From Calothrix sp. 336/3 (GTDB taxonomy: Bacteria; Cyanobacteriota; Cyanobacteriia; Cyanobacteriales; Nostocaceae), in assembly GCF_000734895.2 (NCBI RefSeq), contig NZ_CP011382.1, positions 186,001 to 250,000 on the forward strand: DNA of 64,000 bases. Direction: 5' to 3'. Each line of letters starts with the position of its first letter. Positions within the stretch are counted from its first letter, which is position 1. The notes under the pieces were generated by a model. That model saw nothing but the letters and a program-made list of their open reading frames with translations, was not told the DNA's origin and did not search any database. Positions 29,260 to 37,205 of this stretch are shown in pieces. The translations under genes and the position numbers were made by a program.

Positions 29260-29339
29260 GTTAACTCTTCAAAAATCAGAAATTGCCATACCCGCATTTA
29301 TCACAAAATGCTAAGGCTTGATTTACAAATATTACGATA

Positions 29340-30134
29340 TTAAGGCATTAAAAATCCATATTTCCGTAATACTGCCTGAGCTGGTTCACTAGTCAAATAC
29401 TGAGCAAAATTTCTAGCTACTTCTACATTTTTACTCTTCTTCAAAACAGCTATGGGATAAACAATTGGTGAATGATATTTTTCATCAGCAGCGACTACTA
29501 CCTTGACATTTCGGGAAATTTTCGCGTCGGTGGTATAAACCAAACCGGCATCAGCATTGCCACTTCCCACCATGGCTAGAACTTGGCGGACATTATTTGC
29601 ATAGACAAATTTGGATTTTACCTGCTCATAAATTCGTAATTTTTTTAATACTTGCTCTGCGTATTGTCCGGCAGGTACGGTTCTGGGTTCACCAATAGCA
29701 ATTTTCTTGATTTTACTATCTTTGAGGTTATATAAACTAGTCACACCGACAACTTTTTGGGGTACAACTAAAACCAAACGATTTTTAGCTATATTACTGC
29801 GGGTTGCGGCAATTAACTGCCCTGTTTGTTCTAGGGTATCCATCTGTTTTTTCGCCGCAGAAATGAAAATATCTACAGGTGCTCCCTGCTGAATTTGTTG
29901 GAGTAAAGCGCCGGAAGATCCAAAATTGAAGTTAATCTTGATATTTTTCTGAGTTTGTTGGTAAATCGGTTTAATTTCTTCGAGAACATCCTTTAAACTC
30001 GCTGCTGCTGATACCAATAAAGTTGTATTCGATTGAGCAGCTACAGGAGTAAAACTGACGAAGGGTAAAGCAACCGCTAATAATAAGCTGGCGATCGCCA
30101 TGGAAATAAAAGCCAGCAGCTTTCTTCTATACAT
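29340..30134 (-). CDS. modA: Molybdate ABC transporter substrate-binding protein
   Basis: A 264-residue periplasmic binding protein. The signal peptide spans about residues 1-33 (ending TPVAAQS). The mature part starts with LLVSAAASLKDVLEEI, the ModA oxyanion-binding Ser-containing strand, followed by FNFGSSGALLQQIQQGAPVDIFISAA and later AIGEPRTVPAGQYAEQVL. It delivers molybdate or tungstate to ModBC. No modBC is visible nearby. It is divergent from the porin gene, and the upstream gap carries an operator-like palindrome at 30168-30214. Confidence 0.92.
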   Translation of the reverse strand: MYRRKLLAFISMAIASLLLAVALPFVSFTPVAAQSNTTLLVSAAASLKDVLEEIKPIYQQTQKNIKINFNFGSSGALLQQIQQGAPVDIFISAAKKQMDTLEQTGQLIAATRSNIAKNRLVLVVPQKVVGVTSLYNLKDSKIKKIAIGEPRTVPAGQYAEQVLKKLRIYEQVKSKFVYANNVRQVLAMVGSGNADAGLVYTTDAKISRNVKVVVAADEKYHSPIVYPIAVLKKSKNVEVARNFAQYLTSEPAQAVLRKYGFLMP

Positions 30135-30167
30135 AAAACCAGACAGGAAGGGATGGGAGAACTGATA

Positions 30168-30214
30168 ATTGGTAATATACCAATAAAATCGGTAACTTAC
30201 CAGCTATATTGGTA
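30168..30214. promoter_or_regulatory. Operator-like palindromes upstream of modA
   Basis: ATTGGTA-ATA-TACCAAT (30168-30184) is a perfect palindrome 34 bases upstream of the modA start. It is followed by GGTAA-C-TTACC (30191-30201) and another TATTGGTA half-site (30207-30214), so GGTA/TACC half-sites recur five times within 50 bases. This is what a repressor binding region looks like. Which regulator binds is not known. Confidence 0.5.
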
Positions 30215-30390
30215 TTGCTTTGCCGGGAATATTGCGATCGCCACAGAGGCGAAATTCCAATAATCTCAGCCAGAAAGCCGATAAAATCAGGTTTTATTTC
30301 GACACGAATATCAAAAATTCCTGACAAGCACTTTTCTATTTCATAACTTTTCGATAGACTGTTACCAGTTAAGTTGGTAGAAATAGCCGA

Positions 30391-30420
30391 CCAAAAATTG
30401 CCAAAAATTGCCAAAAATTG
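30391..30420 (+). repeat. Three tandem copies of a 10-bp repeat
   Basis: CCAAAAATTG occurs three times in direct tandem 30 bases ahead of the porin ATG. It creates an in-frame TTG that lengthens the open frame by 14 codons but is unlikely to be the real start. Confidence 0.8.
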
Positions 30421-30449
30421 ATTTATCTCTAGGTGTGAGACATATAGCT

Positions 30450-32174
30450 ATGGTTTTCAGAAATTATTTATGGGTGACTCCCCTGATTTTGCTTGCAAGT
30501 AATGTCACTCCAGTCTCGGCGAATTCCACTACCTCCCTGAGTCAGGTGACATCCGTATCGCAACTATCCGACGTACAGCCTACAGATTGGGCATTTCAAG
30601 CTTTACAATCTTTAGTAGAGCGTTATGGTTGCATTGCAGGTTATCCGAATGGGACATTTCGTGGTCAAAGAGCCATGACACGTTACGAGTTTGCAGCTGG
30701 CTTGAATGCTTGTTTAGACAAAATCAATGAGCTAATTGCCACTAGTACCGCAGATGCAGTAAAAAAAGAGGATTTAGAAACCCTCGCTAGATTGCAACAG
30801 GAATTTGCCGATGGTTTAGTGGAACTTCGGGGAAGAGTGGATTCTCTGGAAGCACGGACTGCCGAACTGGAAGCAAATCAATTTTCCACCACTACCAAAC
30901 TCAACGCAGAGGTAATATTAAGTATTGGTCAGGCATTTGGTTCCGAAGATAAAGCTCTCAACTCCGATCAATGGCGAACAATTGATGCAGCCACAACCCC
31001 AGCAGCACGAGAAAGCCGGAAAAACACTGCCTACAATAGTATCGGCGGACGCAAATTACAAGACAATACAACTTTTAGCGATCGCGTACGGTTAAACCTA
31101 GTTACAAGTTTTACAGGTAAAGACCAGTTATTTACCCGCTTAGAAGCCAACAATACCACCGCTTTTAACCGTGATGTCACAGGTACAAACATGACTCGTG
31201 TATCTTGGGACACTACAAATGATAAAACCAACGATGTGCAATTAGGTAAACTCTATTACCGTTTTCCCCTGGGTGAAAGAATAAATGTGATCGTGGATGC
31301 GATTGGTGGGGAATTCTATGATAATTTCAACACTGTCAATCCCCTACTTTCCTCAACTCCCGTTGGTTCCCTGTCTCGTTTTGGACGTTTCTCCCCGATT
31401 TACCGTGCAAGTAATACTAGTTCAGCAAGTAACACAGGTTCTGGTGTCAGTGCTAATTTCAAAATCAGTGACAAAATCACTTTTTCCGCAGGATATCTTG
31501 CCAGAAATGCTAGTAACCCGGATGAGAAAAAAGGTTTATTTGATGGAACCTATGGAACATTAGCACAGTTAGCTTTCCAACCAAATAAAGACTTTACCCT
31601 GGCTTTAGCCTATGCCCATTCATACTACAGTGGTGCAAATAATGATGTAACTCTCTCCGGTAGTTATGGTAGTACTTTTGCCAACAATCCTTTTGGGACA
31701 ACAACTACACCCATTGCGACATCTGCCAACCATTACGGTTTACAGGGAAGCTATAAGCTGAGTGATAAGTTTGTCTTGTCTGGGTGGGTGGGTTACACCC
31801 AAGCAACTGCGGAACAAAACAGTTCAGGTACAGCAATTAACCGCAATGTCAACAAAGGCGATCGCGCTGATATCTGGAACTGGGCAATTACTTTAGGGTT
31901 TCCAGATTTAGGTAAAAAAGGTAACTTAGGTGGTATTATTTTTGGTCAGCCACCCAAGGTGACAAATAATGATTATGGTGGTGCAGTCCTAACTCCCACA
32001 AGCGCACGTCGGGAAGATAGTGATACTTCTTACCATTTAGAAGCTTTGTATCGATACCAAGTTAATAGTAATTTGTCAATTACACCAGGGTTAATTGTAA
32101 TTTTTAATCCAGAACACAACAGTAATAATGACACAGTTTATGTGGGAACTGTACGCACTACGTTCAGATTCTAG
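30450..32174 (+). CDS. SLH-domain carbohydrate-selective/iron-uptake porin (OprB family)
   Basis: About 574 residues. Domains in order are a signal peptide (NYLWVTPLILLASNVTPVSA), one SLH domain (DWAFQALQSLVERYGC, AGYPNGTFRG, MTRYEFAAGLNACLDKI), a coiled-coil neck (LEARTAELEANQFS), and an OprB-like beta barrel ending in the outer-membrane aromatic signature TTFRF. This is the abundant cyanobacterial SLH-porin type, which anchors to peptidoglycan and passes small solutes and inorganic ions; several members are implicated in iron uptake. The frame could start at a TTG at 30408, but the ATG at 30450 gives the correct signal peptide. It is divergent from modA. Confidence 0.9.
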   Translation: MVFRNYLWVTPLILLASNVTPVSANSTTSLSQVTSVSQLSDVQPTDWAFQALQSLVERYGCIAGYPNGTFRGQRAMTRYEFAAGLNACLDKINELIATSTADAVKKEDLETLARLQQEFADGLVELRGRVDSLEARTAELEANQFSTTTKLNAEVILSIGQAFGSEDKALNSDQWRTIDAATTPAARESRKNTAYNSIGGRKLQDNTTFSDRVRLNLVTSFTGKDQLFTRLEANNTTAFNRDVTGTNMTRVSWDTTNDKTNDVQLGKLYYRFPLGERINVIVDAIGGEFYDNFNTVNPLLSSTPVGSLSRFGRFSPIYRASNTSSASNTGSGVSANFKISDKITFSAGYLARNASNPDEKKGLFDGTYGTLAQLAFQPNKDFTLALAYAHSYYSGANNDVTLSGSYGSTFANNPFGTTTTPIATSANHYGLQGSYKLSDKFVLSGWVGYTQATAEQNSSGTAINRNVNKGDRADIWNWAITLGFPDLGKKGNLGGIIFGQPPKVTNNDYGGAVLTPTSARREDSDTSYHLEALYRYQVNSNLSITPGLIVIFNPEHNSNNDTVYVGTVRTTFRF

Positions 32175-32299
32175 ACATTTATGCCAGGGACAGCTTTTCC
32201 TGGCGCAAGTTATTTCATGACATATTTACCAACTCTTCTCAAAAATACTAATAAGACTGGTAATTCATTTGTAGTTTTGACATATTTAAGGTACGGTAT

Positions 32300-32950
32300 A
32301 TGCGCATAAATCTTCCTGTTACAATCCTATCCATCACATTGTCAATACTGGGATTAGGACAAGGAACTTTAGCAGAACCTGGAGACTTTGCTCCTTGGAA
32401 AAAAGATAAATGTCCTGGAGGTTTTGCCCAAAGTTTCCGTCTGGGTGGAGAAGTTAATCAACCAAAAAAATTCAATTTTCTCAGTCTGAAAAATTTGGCA
32501 GAAGATTTAAAAAGCCAAAATCCCTCTGTAGTGACTGAAGTGACTGTAACTTTTAAAACAGGAACAGGTTCGAGAACAGAAACCTATTATGGGGTTCCTT
32601 TATGGGAGTTGATTAATAATGAAAAAGCTGCCAATGGTCTTCAGTCTGGTAATTCTGGCTCTAATTCCAAGAATTCTTTTCTCAGACAGTATGCTTTAAT
32701 TGAAGCGACTGACTGTTATGGTGCTGTTGTTGCTATTGGTGAGATTCAACCTAACTTTGAAGGGAAAGCGGTGCTAGTTGCCTATGGGAAAAAAGATAGT
32801 GATGGCACAGTTCAGCCTTTAAGTGACGAAGGTTTTGCCCGTTTAGTAGTACCTGGTGATCAAGCTGGCGGACGTTATGTGAGTAATATTAGAAATATTC
32901 TCATCTTTTCTGCTCCTGCTTCTCCGTTAAAACTTAAATCCTCCTACTAA
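32300..32950 (+). CDS. Exported protein with sulfite-oxidase-fold-like domain
   Basis: A 216-residue protein with a signal peptide (residues 1-26, ending GTLAEP). The mature region resembles the molybdopterin-binding (SUOX) fold: RLGGEVNQPKKFNFLSLKNLAED at the start, TYYGVPLWELI, then IEATDCYGAVVAIGEIQPNF and GFARLVVPGDQAGGRYVSNIRNI, which is the end motif of such domains. The expected pterin cysteine is not evident (the C in EATDCYG is not clearly equivalent), so it may not bind cofactor. It lies 125 bases after the porin gene and near modA, a suggestive molybdenum context. Confidence 0.65.
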   Translation: MRINLPVTILSITLSILGLGQGTLAEPGDFAPWKKDKCPGGFAQSFRLGGEVNQPKKFNFLSLKNLAEDLKSQNPSVVTEVTVTFKTGTGSRTETYYGVPLWELINNEKAANGLQSGNSGSNSKNSFLRQYALIEATDCYGAVVAIGEIQPNFEGKAVLVAYGKKDSDGTVQPLSDEGFARLVVPGDQAGGRYVSNIRNILIFSAPASPLKLKSSY

Positions 32951-33005
32951 AATCGCAAATATGTGATACTAAGCGTTGCCGCATTACTGGAACATATTTT
33001 CCCAT

Positions 33006-33042
33006 ATAAAAAGTAAGGATTATCTGAAATTTCAGACAATCC
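33006..33042 (-). terminator. Hairpin between convergent genes
   Basis: GGATTATCTGAAA and TTTCAGACAATCC pair with a single mismatch. On the minus strand the stem is followed by TTACTTTTTA, giving a weak terminator for the small secreted-protein gene; it could also serve the plus strand. Confidence 0.55.
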
Positions 33043-33050
33043 AATTCTGA

Positions 33051-33344
33051 TTACAAGACTTTGATGCAACCGTCTTTAATTTCGATTTTGGAATTATCTT
33101 TGATTTCAACCTTGCCACAGGGTGTCTCGATGATGGCAACTTTACCACTACCTTGTATGGTTGCTGCCGCAGTTCTGCTACTATCAAATGTAACTTCCTT
33201 CGTTGAACCATCCATCTGCGCTTTCATCACATACTTTTGTGAGTCCTTATTATAGTATTGAATATAAACGGAAGCTAAAGTTGGGGTAGCAAGGCAAATT
33301 GTTGGAATTGTTGCTAGTGCTGCAAACAAAAACGCTTTTTTCAT
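33051..33344 (-). CDS. Small exported protein, unknown function
   Basis: A 97-residue protein. A clear signal peptide (MKKAFLFAALATIPTICLA) is cleaved near residue 25. The mature part is a small beta-rich domain with two cysteines (ETPCGKVEIKD and EIKDGCIKVL) that could form a disulfide. No family is recognised. It stands alone between a convergent gene and a gap containing dispersed repeats. Confidence 0.65.
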   Translation of the reverse strand: MKKAFLFAALATIPTICLATPTLASVYIQYYNKDSQKYVMKAQMDGSTKEVTFDSSRTAAATIQGSGKVAIIETPCGKVEIKDNSKIEIKDGCIKVL

Positions 33345-33671
33345 AGTCTTGGATTTTTGGTATGGATTGTTTTATCAATTATTATTTTTACTCTCTCAAG
33401 ATGATAAAAAACTGAGTAATTACACTTAAGCGAATATTTAGTATTTTTTTTGAGTGACAAATTTCTGCAAAAACCTTGAGGAGAAAAGACTTGTTATAAG
33501 ACTCTGGTTTGGATACAGGTAGGGAAGCTCTGCTTCCTAATTCGAGGCGGAGCCTCCGTTAGGTAAATTCCAACAAACACTAAATATAGGTTTATGTGAC
33601 ATACCGTAGTTGCGAGTTAAATTAACTACCTGCTTTACTAGAAGTAGGTAAATTTAGTTTTAACCAAACTC
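33345..33671. other. Intergenic region with a dispersed repeat
   Basis: This is 327 bases. It contains a palindromic stretch (GGAAGCTCTGCTTCC then GGCGGAGCCTCCG, about 33524-33567), similar in style to the GGAGC-type intergenic repeats of Nostocales. Promoters for flanking divergent genes should be here. No other gene is visible. Confidence 0.6.
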
Positions 33672-33818
33672 ATGAACAATAACAAACGTTGGGTAACCTG
33701 GCTTGCTGTTTTTGTTTCTGTCACCGCAACTGCAATGGGTCTTCACAATTTGGAGTGGTTTTTAAATGTAACTTGCATAGTAAATACTATCCCCTTTGTT
33801 AACAAGCATTGCAAATAG
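33672..33818 (+). CDS. Short membrane-anchored peptide, 48 residues
   Basis: An open frame of 48 codons with an ATG at 33672 and TAG at 33816-33818. The N-terminus is basic (NNNKR), followed by one hydrophobic segment (WVTWLAVFVSVTATAMG) and a tail with two cysteines. There is no obvious Shine-Dalgarno. It sits upstream of psbK on the same strand. I judge it a plausible small membrane gene, but short frames can be chance. Confidence 0.4.
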   Translation: MNNNKRWVTWLAVFVSVTATAMGLHNLEWFLNVTCIVNTIPFVNKHCK

Positions 33819-34179
33819 CAGACAGGATTCGACTGGAGCAATATACCTAAGGTATGGTCTCTACCTTTTAGAAATTTTTTAATTGCTCGAATGCATAAAA
33901 AAGCACAAGATGCCGATTTTCAGACATCCTCCCAGGAAGGCGATCGCAGAGTTAATCATTCAAAGAGAAAATCTTTGCCATTTCCCCCAAGCTTGACATT
34001 ACCCCCTATCTATGCATACTTTTTCCCAAAATCGTCCTTCCCAGGATAGCGCCCCAGGCATCTAGGTACTGTAATTATTTGTTATGAAAGATTCCACCAG
34101 TCAGTCTACTAGAACACATAGCATGTTAAGATATTCCTCAATTCTGAAAGCTGTGTTGGATAGGTGGATTTAAAAAAAA
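33819..34179. other. Intergenic region upstream of psbK
   Basis: This is 361 bases ahead of psbK. It includes a HIP1 site and AT-rich stretches; the psbK promoter is expected in the right half. I see no structured RNA or gene that I can support. Confidence 0.5.
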
Positions 34180-34317
34180 ATGGAAGCAGCACTATTATTA
34201 GCAAAATTGCCTGAAGCTTACCAAATCTTTGACCCCTTGGTAGATGTTCTGCCAATCATCCCCGTATTCTTTTTGTTGCTAGCTTTTGTCTGGCAAGCAG
34301 CAATTGGTTTCCGGTAA
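34180..34317 (+). CDS. psbK: Photosystem II protein PsbK
   Basis: A 45-residue precursor. A short N-terminal part ([16 protein letters not shown]) is removed before the mature chain beginning [11 protein letters not shown], which has one membrane helix ([17 protein letters not shown]) and ends in Arg. This matches PsbK closely. It binds at the periphery of the PSII core near CP43 and helps keep plastoquinone and PsbZ bound. The ATG at 34180 follows a run of A residues. Confidence 0.95.
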   Translation: MEAALLLAKLPEAYQIFDPLVDVLPIIPVFFLLLAFVWQAAIGFR

Positions 34318-34502
34318 GCATTTCTGTCAGCTTTTTTCTTTTGCTGATTTTTGAGAGTATTATGCAACTGTTGATGACAGGTAATACACCTGTCTTCTTT
34401 TTTGTCGAGAAAATGTTGATTATTTTTATATATCTTAATAGTTTGTAACGATTGCCTATAATAGGTATGTAAAGTATTCGGTAGCGATCGGAGGTAGGAG
34501 TT

Positions 34503-34799
34503 ATGGGTAATATTAAGTTTGTCAAAGAGAATCAGGAAGTGATAGCTGCAAATGGCGCGAATTTGCGTCTCAAAGCCATGGAGAATGGTGTTGATATCTA
34601 TAAAACCTGGGGTAAGATGATGAACTGTGGCGGTGGTGGGCAGTGTGGCTGTTGCGCGATCGCCATCGTAGAAGGTATGGAGAACCTTTCCCCTCGTACC
34701 GATGCCGAAAATCGTTTGTTAAAGAAAAAGCCAGAAAATTACCGTCTTGCTTGTCAGACAATAGTCAATGGAGCAGTGACAGTCACAACAAAACCCTAG
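34503..34799 (+). CDS. 2Fe-2S ferredoxin-like protein
   Basis: A 98-residue protein. Cluster ligands are in [12 protein letters not shown] (C-x5-C-x2-C spacing) and a fourth Cys in [10 protein letters not shown], which is the plant-type 2Fe-2S pattern with a spacing variant. Such proteins act in the cytoplasm or at the thylakoid surface as electron carriers. A GGAGG ribosome site precedes the ATG at 34503. It lies between psbK and psbM on the same strand, so a photosynthesis link is likely; the exact partner is unknown. Confidence 0.88.
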   Translation: MGNIKFVKENQEVIAANGANLRLKAMENGVDIYKTWGKMMNCGGGGQCGCCAIAIVEGMENLSPRTDAENRLLKKKPENYRLACQTIVNGAVTVTTKP

Positions 34800-34890
34800 A
34801 ATTATCACTCAGCAGTTTTATAACTCGCTCTTGCCATGATAGTGGTATCCTAAGATTGTTGACTGGAAGTTAAAGAGAGGCTTTCTTGCC

Positions 34891-35004
34891 ATGCAAGTTA
34901 ATGACCTAGGGTTCGTAGCCAGCCTTCTGTTTGTGCTAGTTCCCGCAGTATTTTTAATAATCCTGTACATTCAAACAGCTAGCCGCGAAGGTAAAAAAGA
35001 TTAA
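34891..35004 (+). CDS. psbM: Photosystem II protein PsbM
   Basis: A 37-residue single-helix protein. The N-terminus MQVNDLGF, the helix through [19 protein letters not shown], and the charged tail SREGKKD match PsbM. It sits at the PSII dimer interface and aids assembly. A purine-rich AAAGAGAGG precedes the ATG. A strong terminator lies 150 bases downstream. Confidence 0.96.
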   Translation: MQVNDLGFVASLLFVLVPAVFLIILYIQTASREGKKD

Positions 35005-35152
35005 TACTTGGTTGATAAAATCACCGGATTTTAGCTATCAGCAATAGTCGGTTAGCTGTTAATTTTTATTTCTGCCTTACCCAGGCAAACATAATTTGAT
35101 TTAAAAACTCAAATCTGTTCTTTGGATTGCTGTATAGCTGTAAAAACAAATT

Positions 35153-35187
35153 CCCCTACATGAGTAATCTGTAGGGGTTTATTTTTG
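35153..35187 (+). terminator. Strong intrinsic terminator after psbM
   Basis: CCCCTACA and TGTAGGGG form an eight-pair perfect stem with a nine-base loop, followed by TTTATTTTTGG. It is oriented to end the psbM transcript. Confidence 0.85.
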
Positions 35188-35256
35188 GGGGAATCGGGGG
35201 TGAAAACAAGAGTATTTTCGCTCACAGTTCTCAACTATCCCCTATCAGTCATATTC

Positions 35257-36111
35257 TCAAGCAGCAATAGTTCTGGCTAATAAAACTGGACAGCTAGCAT
35301 TAATCCGTACATAGTCGGATAGAGAAGAGCCTAATAATCTATCTAAGTCTACAAAACTCTTAGCGATAGAAGGACGGCGATCGGGGGAACCAATCATCAA
35401 TAAATCTACATTCAAATCCTTAGCCAATTGACAAATCTCTTCCCCTGCTTTGCCAACACTAATGATAGAACGCGATTTGACTCCTTGCTTCTTCACTTCT
35501 GCCACCAATGGGGCTAATACTGGATGTAGTTCCGCATTCCTTTGGGATGCTTCCTTATCTTCACCCCGTAAATCACTGACTACGTGAGCAAGAATAATTT
35601 CCCCTCCTTTAATATCCCTAACTAGAGATATAGCCAAATTTAAACATTGCTTGGATGCATCTGACTTATCAATAGCTACCATCACACGGTTAATTCTTTT
35701 GACATAGATATCATCCTTCACCAGCAGCATCGGGCGAGAAGATAACTGAAAAACGTACTGACTGACGGAGTTAGACAATATCGATTGCAGTCGTTTGAGT
35801 CCGCGAGAACCCATAATAATTAAATCAGCATCAATTTCCTCAGCAACTTGGCAAACCACATCCTTGGGATCACCTTGCCGTAATACAGAGGAAACTTGAG
35901 TCGGATTCAAAGCTAGGGTTTGTATGGCATTTGCCAGGATTTTACCACCTTCTTCCCACTTAGCTGTCATTGAATCGGCGGTGCTTTGGGGGGGAACTAC
36001 GTGCAAAACTGTCACCTTTGCTCGTTCGATGGATGGCAGTTCTCTCAAGGTTTTGAGCATTTCTTCTGCGTGTCCCAATCCAGAGACAGCTAGCAAAATA
36101 TTTCCTATCAT
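35257..36111 (-). CDS. Tandem universal stress protein (two UspA domains)
   Basis: A 284-residue cytoplasmic protein with two UspA domains (about 1-140 and 142-284). The first has the ADLIIMGSRGLKRLQSIL segment and a later NSVS, the ATP-binding pattern (G-x2-G...S) with Asn where a Gly is common. The second has VDLLMIGSPDRRPSIAKSF and SSLSDYV, where the ATP loop is more degenerate. Tandem UspA proteins bind nucleotides and act in stress responses. It is flanked by gaps, with no operon partner. Length is normal for the tandem class. Confidence 0.9.
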   Translation of the reverse strand: MIGNILLAVSGLGHAEEMLKTLRELPSIERAKVTVLHVVPPQSTADSMTAKWEEGGKILANAIQTLALNPTQVSSVLRQGDPKDVVCQVAEEIDADLIIMGSRGLKRLQSILSNSVSQYVFQLSSRPMLLVKDDIYVKRINRVMVAIDKSDASKQCLNLAISLVRDIKGGEIILAHVVSDLRGEDKEASQRNAELHPVLAPLVAEVKKQGVKSRSIISVGKAGEEICQLAKDLNVDLLMIGSPDRRPSIAKSFVDLDRLLGSSLSDYVRINASCPVLLARTIAA

Positions 36112-36578
36112 TTTTGTTGTTGATTTCGCTTTAGTGTTTGCTGTTTTGAAATAGGCTTTGCTTTAACTTTTTCACCGCCTTTCTCACATTATTAGTCAAT
36201 TGTCGATGGTCAAAATAGTAAATTTTTCTACATTTTTGACTCAAGAGCCGAATTTTTGACTATAATGTCAGCCTAATTTATTACCTAGGATAAAATTATT
36301 TTCCTCGGCTGGAATAGTTTCAGCTTACTCTACAATTTTGCCTGACTTACTTAATAAATGGTGATGATTTTTATTAGTTGTAATCTATATTCATTATTTT
36401 TAATTAAATGCAGGTAAAGTATTGCAAACAAATCAAGCAAAGTCATAGCTTATACTCTCCTTGACAACTCAATAATTACTCAGAGTTGAGCTTTAGACTT
36501 CAGATGAAAATAAATAATAACTTTAGTAAAAAAATATTAATTATTACAGAAAATCAGCTTTTATAAGTTTCAGTAATC
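36112..36578. other. AT-rich intergenic region
   Basis: This is 467 bases with very low GC, between two minus-strand genes. It should hold the promoter of the universal stress gene. No open frame or structured motif is clear. Confidence 0.5.
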
Positions 36579-37193
36579 TTAGTCACAAGTATTACTAATT
36601 AAAGCATATTTTTCTCTCAATTCTGGAGAAACATCAGGTAAATTTTGCAGAAAATCGTCCCATGTGGAGTGTGACTGTAACTTTTCGACAACGATGGGTA
36701 AAGGTTCAGAAAAAATATTGGTAAAATCCGCTTCCTGGGGAAATTGCACAGAAAATGCTAACTGCTCCTGGGGTGGAGTAAATTGAGCATTAACTCCAGA
36801 ACGATTTCCCCTAGCATCTATGCGATACCAGCCAATTCCTGCTAGATAAACTGCATTGAAACCATGTAAAGTATATGGCGCACCATTGTCGTGTAAACTT
36901 AATCTTTGGTAGCAAAATCCGGCAGGTAGGGAATTTGCCCGTAAAAGTGCAGCGAGTAAATGACTTTTAGCAAAGCAATAACCTGTTTGATATTGCAATA
37001 CGTCGGATGCTTTACAAGTGACAGGATTCATTTGATAATCGTAACTATGGTGAATTTTATCCCGCACCCACTCAAAACAGTTTTGGGCAATTTCCAGGGA
37101 ATTGTGCTTGCCTAGAGTCAGCTGTCTTGCTAATTGCAAAATTGCCGGATGTTGCCAGTCAATAATTTCACTTACTTGTAAATATGCTTCCAT
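36579..37193 (-). CDS. Transglutaminase-like cysteine peptidase-fold protein
   Basis: A 204-residue protein of the transglutaminase-like superfamily. The catalytic Cys is in YQTGYCFAKSHLLAALLR, His in PYTLHGFNAVYL and Asp in WYRIDARGNRSG, giving a complete Cys-His-Asp triad. Bacterial members are mostly peptidases or amidases. The frame extends to a GTG at 37202, but the ATG at 37193 is eight bases after a near-perfect AGGAGGTG, so it is the real start. It follows the three-domain KaiC-like gene by 12 bases, so the two are translationally coupled. Confidence 0.85.
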   Translation of the reverse strand: MEAYLQVSEIIDWQHPAILQLARQLTLGKHNSLEIAQNCFEWVRDKIHHSYDYQMNPVTCKASDVLQYQTGYCFAKSHLLAALLRANSLPAGFCYQRLSLHDNGAPYTLHGFNAVYLAGIGWYRIDARGNRSGVNAQFTPPQEQLAFSVQFPQEADFTNIFSEPLPIVVEKLQSHSTWDDFLQNLPDVSPELREKYALISNTCD

Positions 37194-37205
37194 TCCCGTC
37201 ACCTC

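Noticed and set aside
30127..30414. 95-codon minus-strand frame overlapping the modA leader
   Set aside because: It covers the palindromic operator-like region and has no family resemblance; the real modA start and signal peptide are at 30134.
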